From positions 310,001 to 374,000 of the forward strand of contig NZ_BSOG01000003.1 of assembly GCF_030160395.1 (NCBI RefSeq): 64,000 nucleotides of DNA, given 5' to 3'. Positions 1 through 8,748 of this stretch are shown here, piece by piece. The DNA comes from Chitinimonas prasina. Lineage in GTDB: Bacteria > Pseudomonadota > Gammaproteobacteria > Burkholderiales > Chitinimonadaceae. A program made the translations under genes and the position numbers. Position 1 is the stretch's first letter. Each line of letters starts with the position of its first letter. The notes under the pieces were generated by a model. It was not told where the DNA came from. It did no database searches and saw only the letters and a program-made list of their open reading frames with translations.

Positions 1-1
1 G

Positions 2-529
2 CTGTCGGAAACCCGCTCGCCAGAGGCCATCGTCTCCCTGCTCAACCGCTATTTCTCCACCCAGGTGGAAATCATCTTCCGCCACGGCGGCACCCTGGAC
101 AAGTTCATCGGCGATGCCATCATGGCCTTCTGGGGCGCTCCGGTGAATGACCCTGATCACGCCAAGCATGCGATAGCGGCCGCCATTGAGATGGCGGAGG
201 CGCTGGTGCGATTCAAGGCCGAGCTGACCGAGCTGGGTCATGATTTCGACATTGGTATCGGCCTCAATAGCGGGCCTGCGGTTGTCGGCTTTATCGGCTC
301 TCGAGATAGACTGGACTACACTGCAATAGGTGACACGGTGAACTTGGCCAGCCGTATAGAAGGGCAGACCAAGGGGGTGGCGCGGGTGCTGGTGGCGGAG
401 TCGACCATGCTGCTGGCGCAGGCGGATTTCAGCTACCGTGATTGCGGCTTGCACCATGTAAAAGGCAGGGAGCAGGAAGTCAGGTTGTTTGAGCCCGGGC
501 GTCTGGGCACGAGCGGAAACGGGAGTTGA
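2..529 (+). CDS. class III adenylate/guanylate cyclase, C-terminal part
   Basis: The gene enters from the left edge; the open frame begins at base 2 with no start in view. About 175 residues of a class III nucleotidyl cyclase catalytic domain are visible. The metal-binding aspartate region reads DKFIGDAIMAFWG, and the dimer-arm segment GLNSGPAVVGFIGS is followed by DYTAIGDTVNLASRIE, the conserved region carrying the catalytic Asn/Arg. The first metal-binding Asp lies off the window. Such domains make cAMP or cGMP and usually follow CHASE2, HAMP or other sensor domains. Which nucleotide is made cannot be told. The next gene starts 4 bases after the stop, suggesting an operon with the SH3-like and M48 genes. 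Confidence 0.9.
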   Translation: MSETRSPEAIVSLLNRYFSTQVEIIFRHGGTLDKFIGDAIMAFWGAPVNDPDHAKHAIAAAIEMAEALVRFKAELTELGHDFDIGIGLNSGPAVVGFIGSRDRLDYTAIGDTVNLASRIEGQTKGVARVLVAESTMLLAQADFSYRDCGLHHVKGREQEVRLFEPGRLGTSGNGS

Positions 530-533
530 AGCA

Positions 534-1034
534 ATGAAACTAGCGATAACTATCTTGCTGTTGGCGGCTGGCTTTGCGCAGGCGGCAGAGATGGGCACAG
601 TATTGCGGGCAGCAGAACTGAAACAGAAGCCTTTTGCGGATGCAGCCAAGGTCAGCGATGTGGCGGCCAAGGCGGCGGTAGAGATCGTGCAGCGCCAAGG
701 CGCCTGGATACAGATCAAGGCCGACGGTCAGGTCGGCTGGGTGAAGATGCTAAATGTACGTACCGGCAATAGCCAGGCCAAGCCCGGCAGTGGTGGTGGC
801 GGGCTGGGATCGCTGGTATCGGTGTTCCAGACCGGGAGTTCGTCCAAGACCCAGACCACAGGCGTAAAGGGCATCAGCAAGGATGGGCTGAAGGAGGCCC
901 AGCCTGATATGGAGCAGTTGGCCAAGCTCAACGGCATGCAGGTCACGGCAGAAGATGCCAAGCGGTTTGCCCGCGCCGGCAAACTGGAAGACGTGAAGGT
1001 CGACTACCTGCCCAAATCGGCTGACAGCAAATGA
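534..1034 (+). CDS. exported SH3-like (SH3b) domain protein
   Basis: 166 residues. The chosen ATG follows GGGAGT at a normal distance and begins a clear signal peptide (MKLAITILLLAAGFAQA, cleavage near residue 18). Residues about 20-80 look like a bacterial SH3 domain: an AAVEIVQRQGAWIQIKADGQVGWV stretch, with W-I-x-I-K and GWV typical of SH3b repeats that bind peptidoglycan or protein ligands. A Gly-rich linker and a charged C-terminus follow. It lies between the cyclase and the M48 protease at near-zero spacing, so it probably works in the periplasm with the protease. No specific ligand can be inferred. Confidence 0.8.
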   Translation: MKLAITILLLAAGFAQAAEMGTVLRAAELKQKPFADAAKVSDVAAKAAVEIVQRQGAWIQIKADGQVGWVKMLNVRTGNSQAKPGSGGGGLGSLVSVFQTGSSSKTQTTGVKGISKDGLKEAQPDMEQLAKLNGMQVTAEDAKRFARAGKLEDVKVDYLPKSADSK

Positions 1035-1054
1035 CAGGGAAGAAGGAGCTCAGC

Positions 1055-1882
1055 ATGCGCAAACTGATATTGCCCCTGTTGTTGGCCTTTGCCGCCCCGG
1101 CCCAGGCCTGGGATGTGGGCAAGCTGATCAAGGGGCTGGAGACCGCCAAGAAGGTGGTGGACGCCAATCGCGATATTACCGAGGCCGAAGAAGTGCAGAT
1201 GGGTGGCGAGTTGGCCGCTACCCTGTTGGGCGCGGCACCGCTGGTGGACGACGCCGAGATGCAGCGCTATGTAAACCGGGTGGGTGTGTGGCTGGCGCTG
1301 CACAGTGAGCGCCCAGGCCTGCCCTGGAAGTTCGGGGTGATAGACCATCCCCATGTGAATGCCTTTGCCACGCCGGGCGGGCATGTCCTGGTCACCCGAG
1401 GGCTGCTGCAGCGCCTGCGCAGTGAGGCCGAGCTGGCGGGGGTGTTGGCCCATGAAATCGCCCATGTGCTGAAGAAGCACCAGCTCAGCGCCATCCAGAA
1501 AAGCCTGGGGACGGCGGCCTTGTCTGATATCGCCGCCCAGTATGCCGACAACACCGGCAAGCGCAGCGCGGCCAATACCGCCAAGCTGATAGGCGGCGGC
1601 AAGGAGCTTTACCTGAAGGGGCTGGACAAGGAGGATGAGTACGAGGCCGACCGCATGGGAGTGGTGATTGCGGCACGTGCCGGTTACAACCCCTATGGCC
1701 TGGTTGGGGTGTTGCAGACCCTGTCGGAATCGGCAAGCGACCCTGGCTTGGGTTTTCTGCTGGAAACCCACCCCATGCCCAATGACCGGTTGGACCGGCT
1801 GGAAGTGGCTATGGGTGAGCGCATGGAGGAGTTGAGCAAGAACGTGGACAACCTGCCGCGCTTCAGCAAGCTCAGGCGCTAG
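1055..1882 (+). CDS. M48-family periplasmic zinc metalloprotease
   Basis: 275 residues from the ATG behind an AAGGAG ribosome site; an upstream in-frame ATG at 1031 has no site and would hide the signal peptide (MRKLILPLLLAFAAPAQA). The HEXXH zinc motif HEIAH lies near residue 137. The third ligand glutamate is in EDEYEADRMG, the usual BepA/LoiP-type spacing, and the NAFATPGGHVLV substrate strand sits upstream of HEIAH. The family degrades misfolded envelope proteins. No TPR repeats are seen, so it is a short LoiP-like form rather than BepA. It is the last gene of a three-gene run ending at a strong terminator. Confidence 0.9.
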   Translation: MRKLILPLLLAFAAPAQAWDVGKLIKGLETAKKVVDANRDITEAEEVQMGGELAATLLGAAPLVDDAEMQRYVNRVGVWLALHSERPGLPWKFGVIDHPHVNAFATPGGHVLVTRGLLQRLRSEAELAGVLAHEIAHVLKKHQLSAIQKSLGTAALSDIAAQYADNTGKRSAANTAKLIGGGKELYLKGLDKEDEYEADRMGVVIAARAGYNPYGLVGVLQTLSESASDPGLGFLLETHPMPNDRLDRLEVAMGERMEELSKNVDNLPRFSKLRR

Positions 1883-1900
1883 CCTGGGGGTAACGATGAG

Positions 1901-1932
1901 CGGCGTACCGGCCTGGCCGGTGCGCCGTTTTT
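1901..1932 (+). terminator. rho-independent terminator after the M48 gene
   Basis: A 12-bp GC-rich stem (1901-1912 pairing with 1916-1927, one G-T pair) with a 3-base loop is followed directly by a T run. It ends the cyclase-SH3-M48 transcript. The stretch from here to the convergent TonB receptor stop at 2133 holds no other convincing gene. Confidence 0.85.
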
Positions 1933-2132
1933 CATGCTGGATGGCGCATAAAAAATGGCGCGGTGGCATGGCCCAAAGCGGGATGCAACACGCGCCAGAG
2001 AGGAGTGAACCTTGATGGAAGATGGGCCGGGACCTGCTACGCCGCCTTGCCGGCCACCGCAATGGCGGTGTTTTGTCGCACGGTGGAACAGGGCAGGCCG
2101 CCATGCTGCGACGACCTGCCCCTTGCCAGGGC

Positions 2133-4883
2133 TTAATATTTCATGCGTAGGCCGACATAGTACTGACGGCCATTTTTGTAGAACGACTGCGGCTGCTTGG
2201 CACCGGTCTTGTCGTAGACATAGGTCTTCAGCAGTGGGTTGTTGATGTCCTTGGCGTCGAAGCTCAACGCCAGGTTGTCGTTGATGGTGTAGCCGAGCGA
2301 AGCGACCCAGGTGCCGACCGCATCCTGATAGACCGCGCTGCGACGATCGATACCGTTCAGGAAGGCGGAGCGGTAGTTGTAGGCGACGCGGGCGCTCAAC
2401 TTGCCCACTTCGTAGAAACCGCCCAGGTTGAAGGAGTGCTCAGAGGTGCCGACGAGGTCGCAAGCGTGTCGGTCACCGGCATTTTCCTTAGCCTCACAGG
2501 CCACGCTGGTTTCCTTACCATCCGCATAGGTGTAGTTGGTGTTGAAGCCAAAGCCACCACCTATGGGCATTTCCAGCGATAGTTCTATACCCTTGACATC
2601 ACCTGTGGTGTTGATTGGGGTGTTCATCAAATAGGTGCTGAATACGTCCTTGCCTTGCTTCTGGCTTTCCACACCGTTGCGGAATACGGCATTGTAGGTA
2701 CCGAACGAAACATAGGATGACAGGTCCATCGAGTAGAATGCCGCTGACAACATGGCATTCTTGCCGAAGTACCATTCCACCCCCGCATCAAAGTTGGTCG
2801 AGCGGATAGGCTTGAGGTAAGGGTTGCCGCCGCTGCCACTCAGTGAGGTATCGTTCAGGCTCAGGCCGGCCAGGCGGCCAAAGTCGGGACGAGCCATGAC
2901 CTTGGCCAAGGCAATCCGGGCGACCAGATCGCTGCCGATATCGAGCCTGAGGTTGGCGCTGGGCAGGACGTCTGTGTAATCCGACGATACGACGCTGGCC
3001 GCGTAACGGGTGTTGCCTGGCCCTTGGAAACTGCCGTTGGCATCCAGTACATAGGACTTGATCTCTTCCTTGGTACGGGCAAAACGGATACCCACATTAC
3101 CGCTCAGGCCTTCGTCGGTTTGAATGTCAGCCATGATGTAGGCCGAACTGGTGGGTTCGCTGATGGTGTAGGAGCTGGCCCAATCCTGCCGGTCGGGGCG
3201 CTTGTACTTGTCGCCCCAGGCAATCAGCTGGTCAAAGGGAATGGCCCAAGAACCGCCAAGCACACCACCACCCAGTCCGGCGCCGAAGTCGCTTGGATAG
3301 CTTCCGGTAACGGCTCCTAGGCTGCTGCGTGGCACGCCTGCTGGGTCGGTAATGCTGCCGGACTGCTCCAGGCTGCGCTCATGCTTGGCAAAATGCAGGC
3401 CAAACTTAAGGGTGGGGACGACACCTTCAGCAAAGGCATAGCGTCCATCAATCTGGCCGTAGTCCTCGGAATCCTTGGTCAGTACCTTGCCGCCCCATGT
3501 GTCGATATTGCCTGCGGTGGGGAAATTTGCCACGCCTGGTATGGTGACGGTTGCCGCGCCGTTCATACCGTTGAGTTTGTAGCTGCCGCCTACATATGGG
3601 CCGCCAATTTCAGCGATGGTATCGCGCGGCGTGCCGCCTTCACCGCGTGTGGTGCCAAGCTGGCCGGTCAGGGTGAAGCGGTCGCTGATATTGAAGCGAC
3701 CATCCAGGTTGAGGAAGTCGGATTTGGCGTAAGCGCCCTTGCGGCCGATCGCGTCCTGTATCCAGGAACCACCACAGGCGCCATTGAGATGAGCAGGGCA
3801 GGTGGCGGGGAAGGCGATGGCGGTGACTGTGCTGCCTTCTATGGTGTAGCTGGAGGGGACGACACCATTGGTGAGTGGCGACACGGCCCAGAACATCTGG
3901 TTGCGGTTGTAGTTCGAGGCGTTGAGCTTGGAGCTGAAGCCGGACAGCTCCAGGTTGATGCCTTCGGCAGGCCGAGCCTGCAGGGTGATCAGGCCGCCTT
4001 TGCGCACGCGCTCCTGCTCAAACCATGCCGAGCCGGTCAGCAGACTGATGTTCTTGCCGCGTAGCTCGGGTGCGGCTGCCAATACGTCGTTGTTTTTGCC
4101 CCAGAGGTTTTCCAGGGTGTCCCACCACAAAAATTCCTGCCCGTCGCGGCGCAGATGGCGCTTCTCGTTGAAGCCTTGCACCATGATGCCAAATGTATTG
4201 GCACTGTTCTTCCAGTTGAAGGAGGCGCTGAGCTGGGGGTCCCATTTGTCGGCCAGTTCCGAATAGACGGCCTGGATATTGCCAGTGGCGGAAAACTGGG
4301 TCTTGGCGTCCAGCGGGTGGCGTGTCTGGATGTCTACCGAGCCGGCGACACCGCCTTCGGTTATGTCAGCACGGGCACTCTTGCGTACTTCGATGCGCTC
4401 TACAAGTTCGGACGGGAGCAGGGAGTAGCTGACACTGCGGCCTGCACCGGTCTGGTTCAGGATGAACCAGTCGCCAGTGCCGACGCCGTGGCCGTTGATG
4501 GTGGTGGCGGTCAGGCTGGGGGGAGTGCCACGCAGGCTGATACGGTCGTTTTCACCAAAGCCGCCCTCGGTGCCGCCGGCGGTGATGGTATTGACACCAG
4601 GAACGCGCTGGAGCGAGTCGGCGACGTTTTTGTCCGGCATCTTGCCGATATCTTCGGAGGTCACGACTTCCACGACTGAGGCTGCGTTGCGCTTGGCAAC
4701 CAGTGAGCGCTGCTTGGAGGCCCGGATGCCGGTAACCTTCACTTCCTCCGCCTTCACCTCAGGCTGGGCGGCCGGTGCATCGGCCGCATAGGCGGGTGCT
4801 GCTGCGCCCAGCATGGCAATGGCTACTGCCAAGGCGACGGGCGTTGGTTTGTACTGCATGGCGAAACCCCTTTCGTTAAACAT
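2133..4883 (-). CDS. TonB-dependent receptor, probable chitooligosaccharide/GlcNAc uptake
   Basis: 916 residues from the ATG at 4883, which has an AGGAGA site five bases upstream. A second in-frame ATG at 4859 has a weaker AAGGGG site. The N-terminus carries a signal peptide ending near AAPAYAA. A TonB-box-like EEVKVTGIR and a plug domain follow (VVTSEDIGKMPDKNVADSLQRVPGV), then a beta barrel ending in an aromatic residue (GLRMKY). This plug signature is typical of the large sugar-linked TonB receptor group of Xanthomonas and other polysaccharide users. It lies 90 bp downstream of the sugar ABC ATPase gene in the same direction, so GlcNAc or chitobiose as ligand is inferred from context. Confidence 0.88.
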   Translation of the reverse strand: MFNERGFAMQYKPTPVALAVAIAMLGAAAPAYAADAPAAQPEVKAEEVKVTGIRASKQRSLVAKRNAASVVEVVTSEDIGKMPDKNVADSLQRVPGVNTITAGGTEGGFGENDRISLRGTPPSLTATTINGHGVGTGDWFILNQTGAGRSVSYSLLPSELVERIEVRKSARADITEGGVAGSVDIQTRHPLDAKTQFSATGNIQAVYSELADKWDPQLSASFNWKNSANTFGIMVQGFNEKRHLRRDGQEFLWWDTLENLWGKNNDVLAAAPELRGKNISLLTGSAWFEQERVRKGGLITLQARPAEGINLELSGFSSKLNASNYNRNQMFWAVSPLTNGVVPSSYTIEGSTVTAIAFPATCPAHLNGACGGSWIQDAIGRKGAYAKSDFLNLDGRFNISDRFTLTGQLGTTRGEGGTPRDTIAEIGGPYVGGSYKLNGMNGAATVTIPGVANFPTAGNIDTWGGKVLTKDSEDYGQIDGRYAFAEGVVPTLKFGLHFAKHERSLEQSGSITDPAGVPRSSLGAVTGSYPSDFGAGLGGGVLGGSWAIPFDQLIAWGDKYKRPDRQDWASSYTISEPTSSAYIMADIQTDEGLSGNVGIRFARTKEEIKSYVLDANGSFQGPGNTRYAASVVSSDYTDVLPSANLRLDIGSDLVARIALAKVMARPDFGRLAGLSLNDTSLSGSGGNPYLKPIRSTNFDAGVEWYFGKNAMLSAAFYSMDLSSYVSFGTYNAVFRNGVESQKQGKDVFSTYLMNTPINTTGDVKGIELSLEMPIGGGFGFNTNYTYADGKETSVACEAKENAGDRHACDLVGTSEHSFNLGGFYEVGKLSARVAYNYRSAFLNGIDRRSAVYQDAVGTWVASLGYTINDNLALSFDAKDINNPLLKTYVYDKTGAKQPQSFYKNGRQYYVGLRMKY

Positions 4884-4973
4884 GCCGCTCTCCTGTAATT
4901 GGATTAGTACCGCTCTGATGCTGAACAACGATCCCGGCTTCGCCCTACCCGGCGAAGGCGGGGTATACGGGTG

Positions 4974-6086
4974 CTACGGATAGGGTTGGCCGCTGCCCGG
5001 CAGGGCCAGGCCGGCCGCATCGAACAGGTGGCAGGCAGCCAGCTCGGGCTTGAGCCAGACGCGCTCGCCACGGTGTGGTGCGGTTTCCTTGCTGGGCAGG
5101 GAGAAGGCGATCTGGGCGTCCATGCCGTCGGCACGGGCGTAGATGATCTGCTCGCCGCCCAGGTGCTCCACCAGGTCGACGCTGGCGGGGATGGCGTTGT
5201 CCCCGGCCTGGACTTGCCAGGCAATGTGCTCAGGCCGCACGCCCAGGGTGATGGGGCTGCCGGACTGCAGGCGGTACTGTTGGGGCAGGGTAATACTGGT
5301 ATTACCGGCTAGAACAATATCGCTACCACTGTTGCTACCACTGCGCAGCTGGGCCGGCAGGAAATTCATCTTGGGTGAGCCGAGGAAGCCGGCGACAAAC
5401 TGGTTGGCTGGCTGCTGATACAGTTCCAGCGGGGTGCCGACCTGCTCGATGCGACCACCATTGAAGACCGCAATGCGGTCGCCCAGGGTCATGGCCTCAA
5501 CCTGATCGTGGGTGACGTAGATCATGGTGGTGGCCAGATCCTTGTGCAGCTTGGCCAGTTCGATGCGCATCTGTACGCGCAAGGAGGCATCCAGGTTGGA
5601 CAGTGGCTCATCGAACAAGAAGACGTCGGGCTTGCGCACGATGGCGCGGCCTATGGCAACGCGCTGGCGCTGGCCGCCCGAAAGCGCTTTGGGCTTGCGC
5701 TCAAGCAAATGGGTGATCTGCAGCACCTGGGCGGCGCGCTCGACGGCTTCGTTGATCTCGGCCTTGGGTTTCTTGGCCAGCTTGAGGCCAAAGCCCATGT
5801 TCTCGCGCACGGTCATGTGCGGGTACAGGGCATAGCTCTGGAACACCATGGCAACCCCGCGCTTGGCGGCGGGGACATCGTTGACCCGGCGCTGGCCTAT
5901 GGACAGCTCGCCGCCGCTGATGTCCTCCAGCCCGGCTATCATCCGCAAGGTGGTGGTCTTGCCACAGCCGCTGGGGCCGACGAAGACCATGAACTCGCCA
6001 TCGCGGATATCAAGATCGATGCCGTGGATAACGGTGGGGCCGTCTTCGTAGGTCTTCTGCAGGTTTTTCAGTTTCAGTTCGGCCAT
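4974..6086 (-). CDS. sugar ABC transporter ATP-binding protein (MsmK/UgpC type)
   Basis: 370 residues. The start [10 protein letters not shown] has an AAGGAA site; the longer frame upstream lacks one. Walker [10 protein letters not shown] is near residue 38, the signature [15 protein letters not shown] near 135, and Walker [14 protein letters not shown] follows. The H-loop is THDQ. A C-terminal TOBE/regulatory domain (about 240-370) fits the CUT1 sugar importer class, in which one MsmK-like ATPase energises MalFG-like permeases. The permeases and binding protein are in the neighbouring unit (7.8-11 kb), and this gene has its own promoter with the same operator-like sites. Confidence 0.93.
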   Translation of the reverse strand: MAELKLKNLQKTYEDGPTVIHGIDLDIRDGEFMVFVGPSGCGKTTTLRMIAGLEDISGGELSIGQRRVNDVPAAKRGVAMVFQSYALYPHMTVRENMGFGLKLAKKPKAEINEAVERAAQVLQITHLLERKPKALSGGQRQRVAIGRAIVRKPDVFLFDEPLSNLDASLRVQMRIELAKLHKDLATTMIYVTHDQVEAMTLGDRIAVFNGGRIEQVGTPLELYQQPANQFVAGFLGSPKMNFLPAQLRSGSNSGSDIVLAGNTSITLPQQYRLQSGSPITLGVRPEHIAWQVQAGDNAIPASVDLVEHLGGEQIIYARADGMDAQIAFSLPSKETAPHRGERVWLKPELAACHLFDAAGLALPGSGQPYP

Positions 6087-6129
6087 GGACCGGTTCCTTG
6101 TTGTTGGCCAGCGGTATTGTCCTATTGAC

Positions 6130-6189
6130 ACCGCTTCAATACCAATTTAATACAAGACCGATTCAATACCACTGTAACAACACTGTCAA
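6130..6189 (-). promoter_or_regulatory. promoter and NagR-type operators for the ABC ATPase-TonB receptor unit
   Basis: Read on the minus strand: a consensus -35 TTGACA (6189-6184), a 17-base spacer and a -10 TTGAAT (6166-6161). The -10 lies inside TGGTATTGAATCGGT (6171-6157). A second copy with one change, TGGTATTGAAGCGGT, lies at 6144-6130. GntR/UTRA amino-sugar regulators bind TGGT..ACCA-like sites, so these are probable NagR operators. The same -35, spacer length, -10 and 15-mer recur upstream of nagK. Promoter and repeats are seen directly; the binding protein is inferred. Confidence 0.7.
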
Positions 6190-6286
6190 CGCCTTTATGG
6201 TGCTTGTCTGCAAGTGTTGCGTTTGTGCGGCAGACGCTGGACGCTTGTACCAAATCCCTGTGCAAACCCCGGTGGCAGACAGCAGA

Positions 6287-6333
6287 AGGCCCGCATGCGA
6301 CACCCCCTAAAAAGGGTGGGGCATGCGGGCCTT
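6287..6333 (-). terminator. hairpin after the hexosaminidase gene
   Basis: A 13-bp perfect stem (6287-6299 with 6321-6333) continues inward with a further 5-bp helix around an A/T-rich loop. It lies between the GH3 hexosaminidase stop and the next promoter. There is no good T run on the minus strand, so it may be a weak terminator or an mRNA-stabilising hairpin separating the two nag units. Confidence 0.5.
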
Positions 6334-6367
6334 GGAGGGGCGGGCAACGCGCTTGCGTTGCGCGGTA

Positions 6368-7858
6368 TCAGGCGTCCAGCGGAGCGGGCAACCGGCCGGT
6401 AGCGTTCAGCTCGCCCTTGAGCCAAGCCACCACGGCATTCAGCGCCGGGTCGGCAAAGCCATAGCTGACCAGCGCTGCACAGGGCAGGTCGGCAGCGGCA
6501 TAGGGGTTCCATAGCGCCAGGTGCAGGTGCGGGCGCCAGCTGCTGCGCTCGGCTGCGCTGTAGCGTTCGCGCGTGGTAGAGGCCACGATGGTGTAGACGC
6601 CATCCTGTGGGAGCTTGGCCCAGTCCAACTCGCTGCGGCGCGGGTAGCTCACTACGTCCAGCGCGTACAGTGGCGCCAGCTTGGCGATCAGCACGCTGGC
6701 GGCCAGGCCGGGCTCGGATACGCCGTCGGAGGGAGCGTCGGCCTGCAATACCAGCCTGACCCGGCTACCCAGTGGCGGCCTTTGTGCCTCGCCTACCAGG
6801 GTCAGGGCGCGCGCCCAGGCACCGGCAAACAACGCGCGGTCGGCGGCTTCCTGTTCGGTGCTGTAGGGACGGACTTCGGCGGGATAGCGGCGGGCCATGG
6901 CGGTGACGCGTGCATCCGCCTCGGCTAGCCTTGCGGCGGGAAGCGTGCCGGCGGCGACGGCCGCCAGCAAGGCCTGCTTGGCCTCGGCCATTTCATCGCT
7001 GAACTGCAGCACCAGCGACAGGTCGGCGCCCGCAGCGACGGCCATGACCGTGCCCTGGGCCTGGCCCCAGCGCTCGCGTATGGCCTTCATGTTCATGCCA
7101 TCGGTAATGGTGACGCCCTGGTAGCCCCATTCGTCGCGTAGCAGGGTTTGCAATATGGCGGGCGAAAGGGTAGCGGGGCGCTCATTGTCGAAGGCGGGGA
7201 AGACGATATGGGCGCTCATCAAGCCAGGGGTCTGTTGGATGAGGGCATGAAACGGCGACAGTTCGTATTGCTCGATGGCAGCGCGTGACTTGTCGACGAT
7301 GGGCAGGGCCAGGTGCGAATCGGTATGGGTGTCGCCATGACCGGGGAAATGCTTGACGCAGGTAGCCACGCCTTCGCTGAGGTGGCCGGCCATCCAGGCG
7401 CCAGCCAGGCGGGCGGCTTGCTCTGGATCTGCGCCGAAGCTGCGCTCGCCGATGACGGGGTTGCGCGGATTGTTGTTCAGATCCAGCACCGGTGCGTAGT
7501 TCCAGTTGATACCCAGCGATGCCAGGCCGCGAGCGATGGCGGCACCGACCTGGTAGGCCAGGGTGTCGGAGCCGATTGCGCCCAGGGCCATGGCGCTGGG
7601 GGCGGCGGGCATGAACAGGGTGCGCATCACGGCGCCGCCCTCCTGGTCTATGCCTATCAGGGCATCCTGGCCGATGACGGCTTTGAGGTCGGCCACCAGT
7701 TTGCGGGTTTTCTCGGCGCTGCTGACATTGCGGCGGAACAGGCAGATGGCTCGGGTATCAAGCTGCCGCAGGAAGTCGGCATCGGCGGCGGTCAGTTCAT
7801 CGCCGGGCACATCGACCATCAGGGCGCGGCCGGCAAGTTGGTTCAGGTTCTGGGTCAT
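6368..7858 (-). CDS. nagZ: GH3 beta-N-acetylhexosaminidase, cytoplasmic, two-domain
   Basis: 496 residues, no signal peptide. The NagZ signature KHFPGHGDTHTDSH (near residue 175) supplies the His-Asp acid/base dyad. The nucleophile Asp is in VTITDGMNM near 250. A C-terminal domain of about 160 residues beyond the barrel makes it longer than the roughly 340-residue enterobacterial muropeptide-recycling NagZ and more like two-domain GH3 chitobiases. Its start overlaps the upstream permease stop by 4 bases (ATGA), so it is translationally coupled to the transporter. The likely role is splitting imported chitobiose or chitooligosaccharides to GlcNAc; a muropeptide role cannot be excluded. Confidence 0.9.
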   Translation of the reverse strand: MTQNLNQLAGRALMVDVPGDELTAADADFLRQLDTRAICLFRRNVSSAEKTRKLVADLKAVIGQDALIGIDQEGGAVMRTLFMPAAPSAMALGAIGSDTLAYQVGAAIARGLASLGINWNYAPVLDLNNNPRNPVIGERSFGADPEQAARLAGAWMAGHLSEGVATCVKHFPGHGDTHTDSHLALPIVDKSRAAIEQYELSPFHALIQQTPGLMSAHIVFPAFDNERPATLSPAILQTLLRDEWGYQGVTITDGMNMKAIRERWGQAQGTVMAVAAGADLSLVLQFSDEMAEAKQALLAAVAAGTLPAARLAEADARVTAMARRYPAEVRPYSTEQEAADRALFAGAWARALTLVGEAQRPPLGSRVRLVLQADAPSDGVSEPGLAASVLIAKLAPLYALDVVSYPRRSELDWAKLPQDGVYTIVASTTRERYSAAERSSWRPHLHLALWNPYAAADLPCAALVSYGFADPALNAVVAWLKGELNATGRLPAPLDA

Positions 7859-8748
7859 TTCACGGCACCATCAAAGCCACGCAGGAAATAGCGCTGGGTA
7901 AACAGGAAGACGATCAGGATGGGGATCACGGTCAGCACAGCGCCGGCGGCGACCACGCGGGTCTTGAAGCTGAAGGAGCCCGACAGGTATTGCACGCCTA
8001 CGCTGAGCGGGAAGTTCTCCGGGCTGGTCATGACCACCGAGGGCCAGATGTATTGGTTCCAGGCGGTCACCAGCGTCAGGATGGCCAGCGCACCCAGGGC
8101 GGGCTTGGCCAAGGGCAGCATGATCTTCCAGAAGATTTCCCACTCGTTGGCACCATCTACCCGGGCTGCGTCGATCAGATCCTGCGGCACGGCCTCGAAG
8201 GCCTGCTTCATCAGGAAGATGCCGACCGCGCCCGCCAGATTGGGAAGGACCACGCCGGTCACGCTATCGGTCAGCTGCAGCTTGGAGACCGTGATGAAAT
8301 TGACCAGGAAGTTGATCTCGGCCGGCAGGATCATGGTGGCGATAATGGCGCCGAACACCAGCTTGCGCCCGGGAAACTGCATCCGTGCCAGCGGATAGGC
8401 GGCGAGGCTGCAGATCACCAGGGTGCCGACCACGGTAGCGCCCGAGATCAACAGGGAGTTCTTGTAGAAGGCCAGCAGATCGATGGTGTCGAATACCTCG
8501 ATGAAGTTGACCAGGCTGGGGTCCTGCGGCCACAGCGGCGGTGGAAAGCTGTAGACGTCGCCGGTGGTGGAGAGGGCCGTGACCAGGGTCCACCAGAACG
8601 GATAGACGGTGATGATGGCCAGCACGGACAGCAGCAGGTAGTGGGGCAGGCGCCGGACGATGCGACGCAGGCGGGCACTGCGCAGGCCGCGCTGCAGCGC
8701 GGAGGCGGACGAGGGGGCGATTGCCGGCATGGTTTGGGCTTGGCTCAT
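7855..8748 (-). CDS. sugar ABC transporter permease (MalG type)
   Basis: 297 residues with about six membrane segments, beginning at HYLLLSVLAIITVYPFWW. The EAA loop that docks the ATPase reads DAARVDGANEWEIFWKIMLP near residue 200. This is the CUT1 inner permease position. It overlaps the neighbouring genes by 4 bases at both ends, so the two permeases and the hexosaminidase form one coupled block. With the partner permease and the binding protein it should form the GlcNAc/chitooligosaccharide importer. Confidence 0.93.
   Translation of the reverse strand: MSQAQTMPAIAPSSASALQRGLRSARLRRIVRRLPHYLLLSVLAIITVYPFWWTLVTALSTTGDVYSFPPPLWPQDPSLVNFIEVFDTIDLLAFYKNSLLISGATVVGTLVICSLAAYPLARMQFPGRKLVFGAIIATMILPAEINFLVNFITVSKLQLTDSVTGVVLPNLAGAVGIFLMKQAFEAVPQDLIDAARVDGANEWEIFWKIMLPLAKPALGALAILTLVTAWNQYIWPSVVMTSPENFPLSVGVQYLSGSFSFKTRVVAAGAVLTVIPILIVFLFTQRYFLRGFDGAVK

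Noticed and set aside
1004-2104. 366-codon reverse frame opposite the M48 gene
   Set aside because: Shadow of the real M48 gene; the His/Gln/Leu-rich product has no domain.
4155-4679. Plus-strand Gly/Ala-rich frame inside the TonB receptor
   Set aside because: Antisense shadow; the minus strand encodes the plug domain here.
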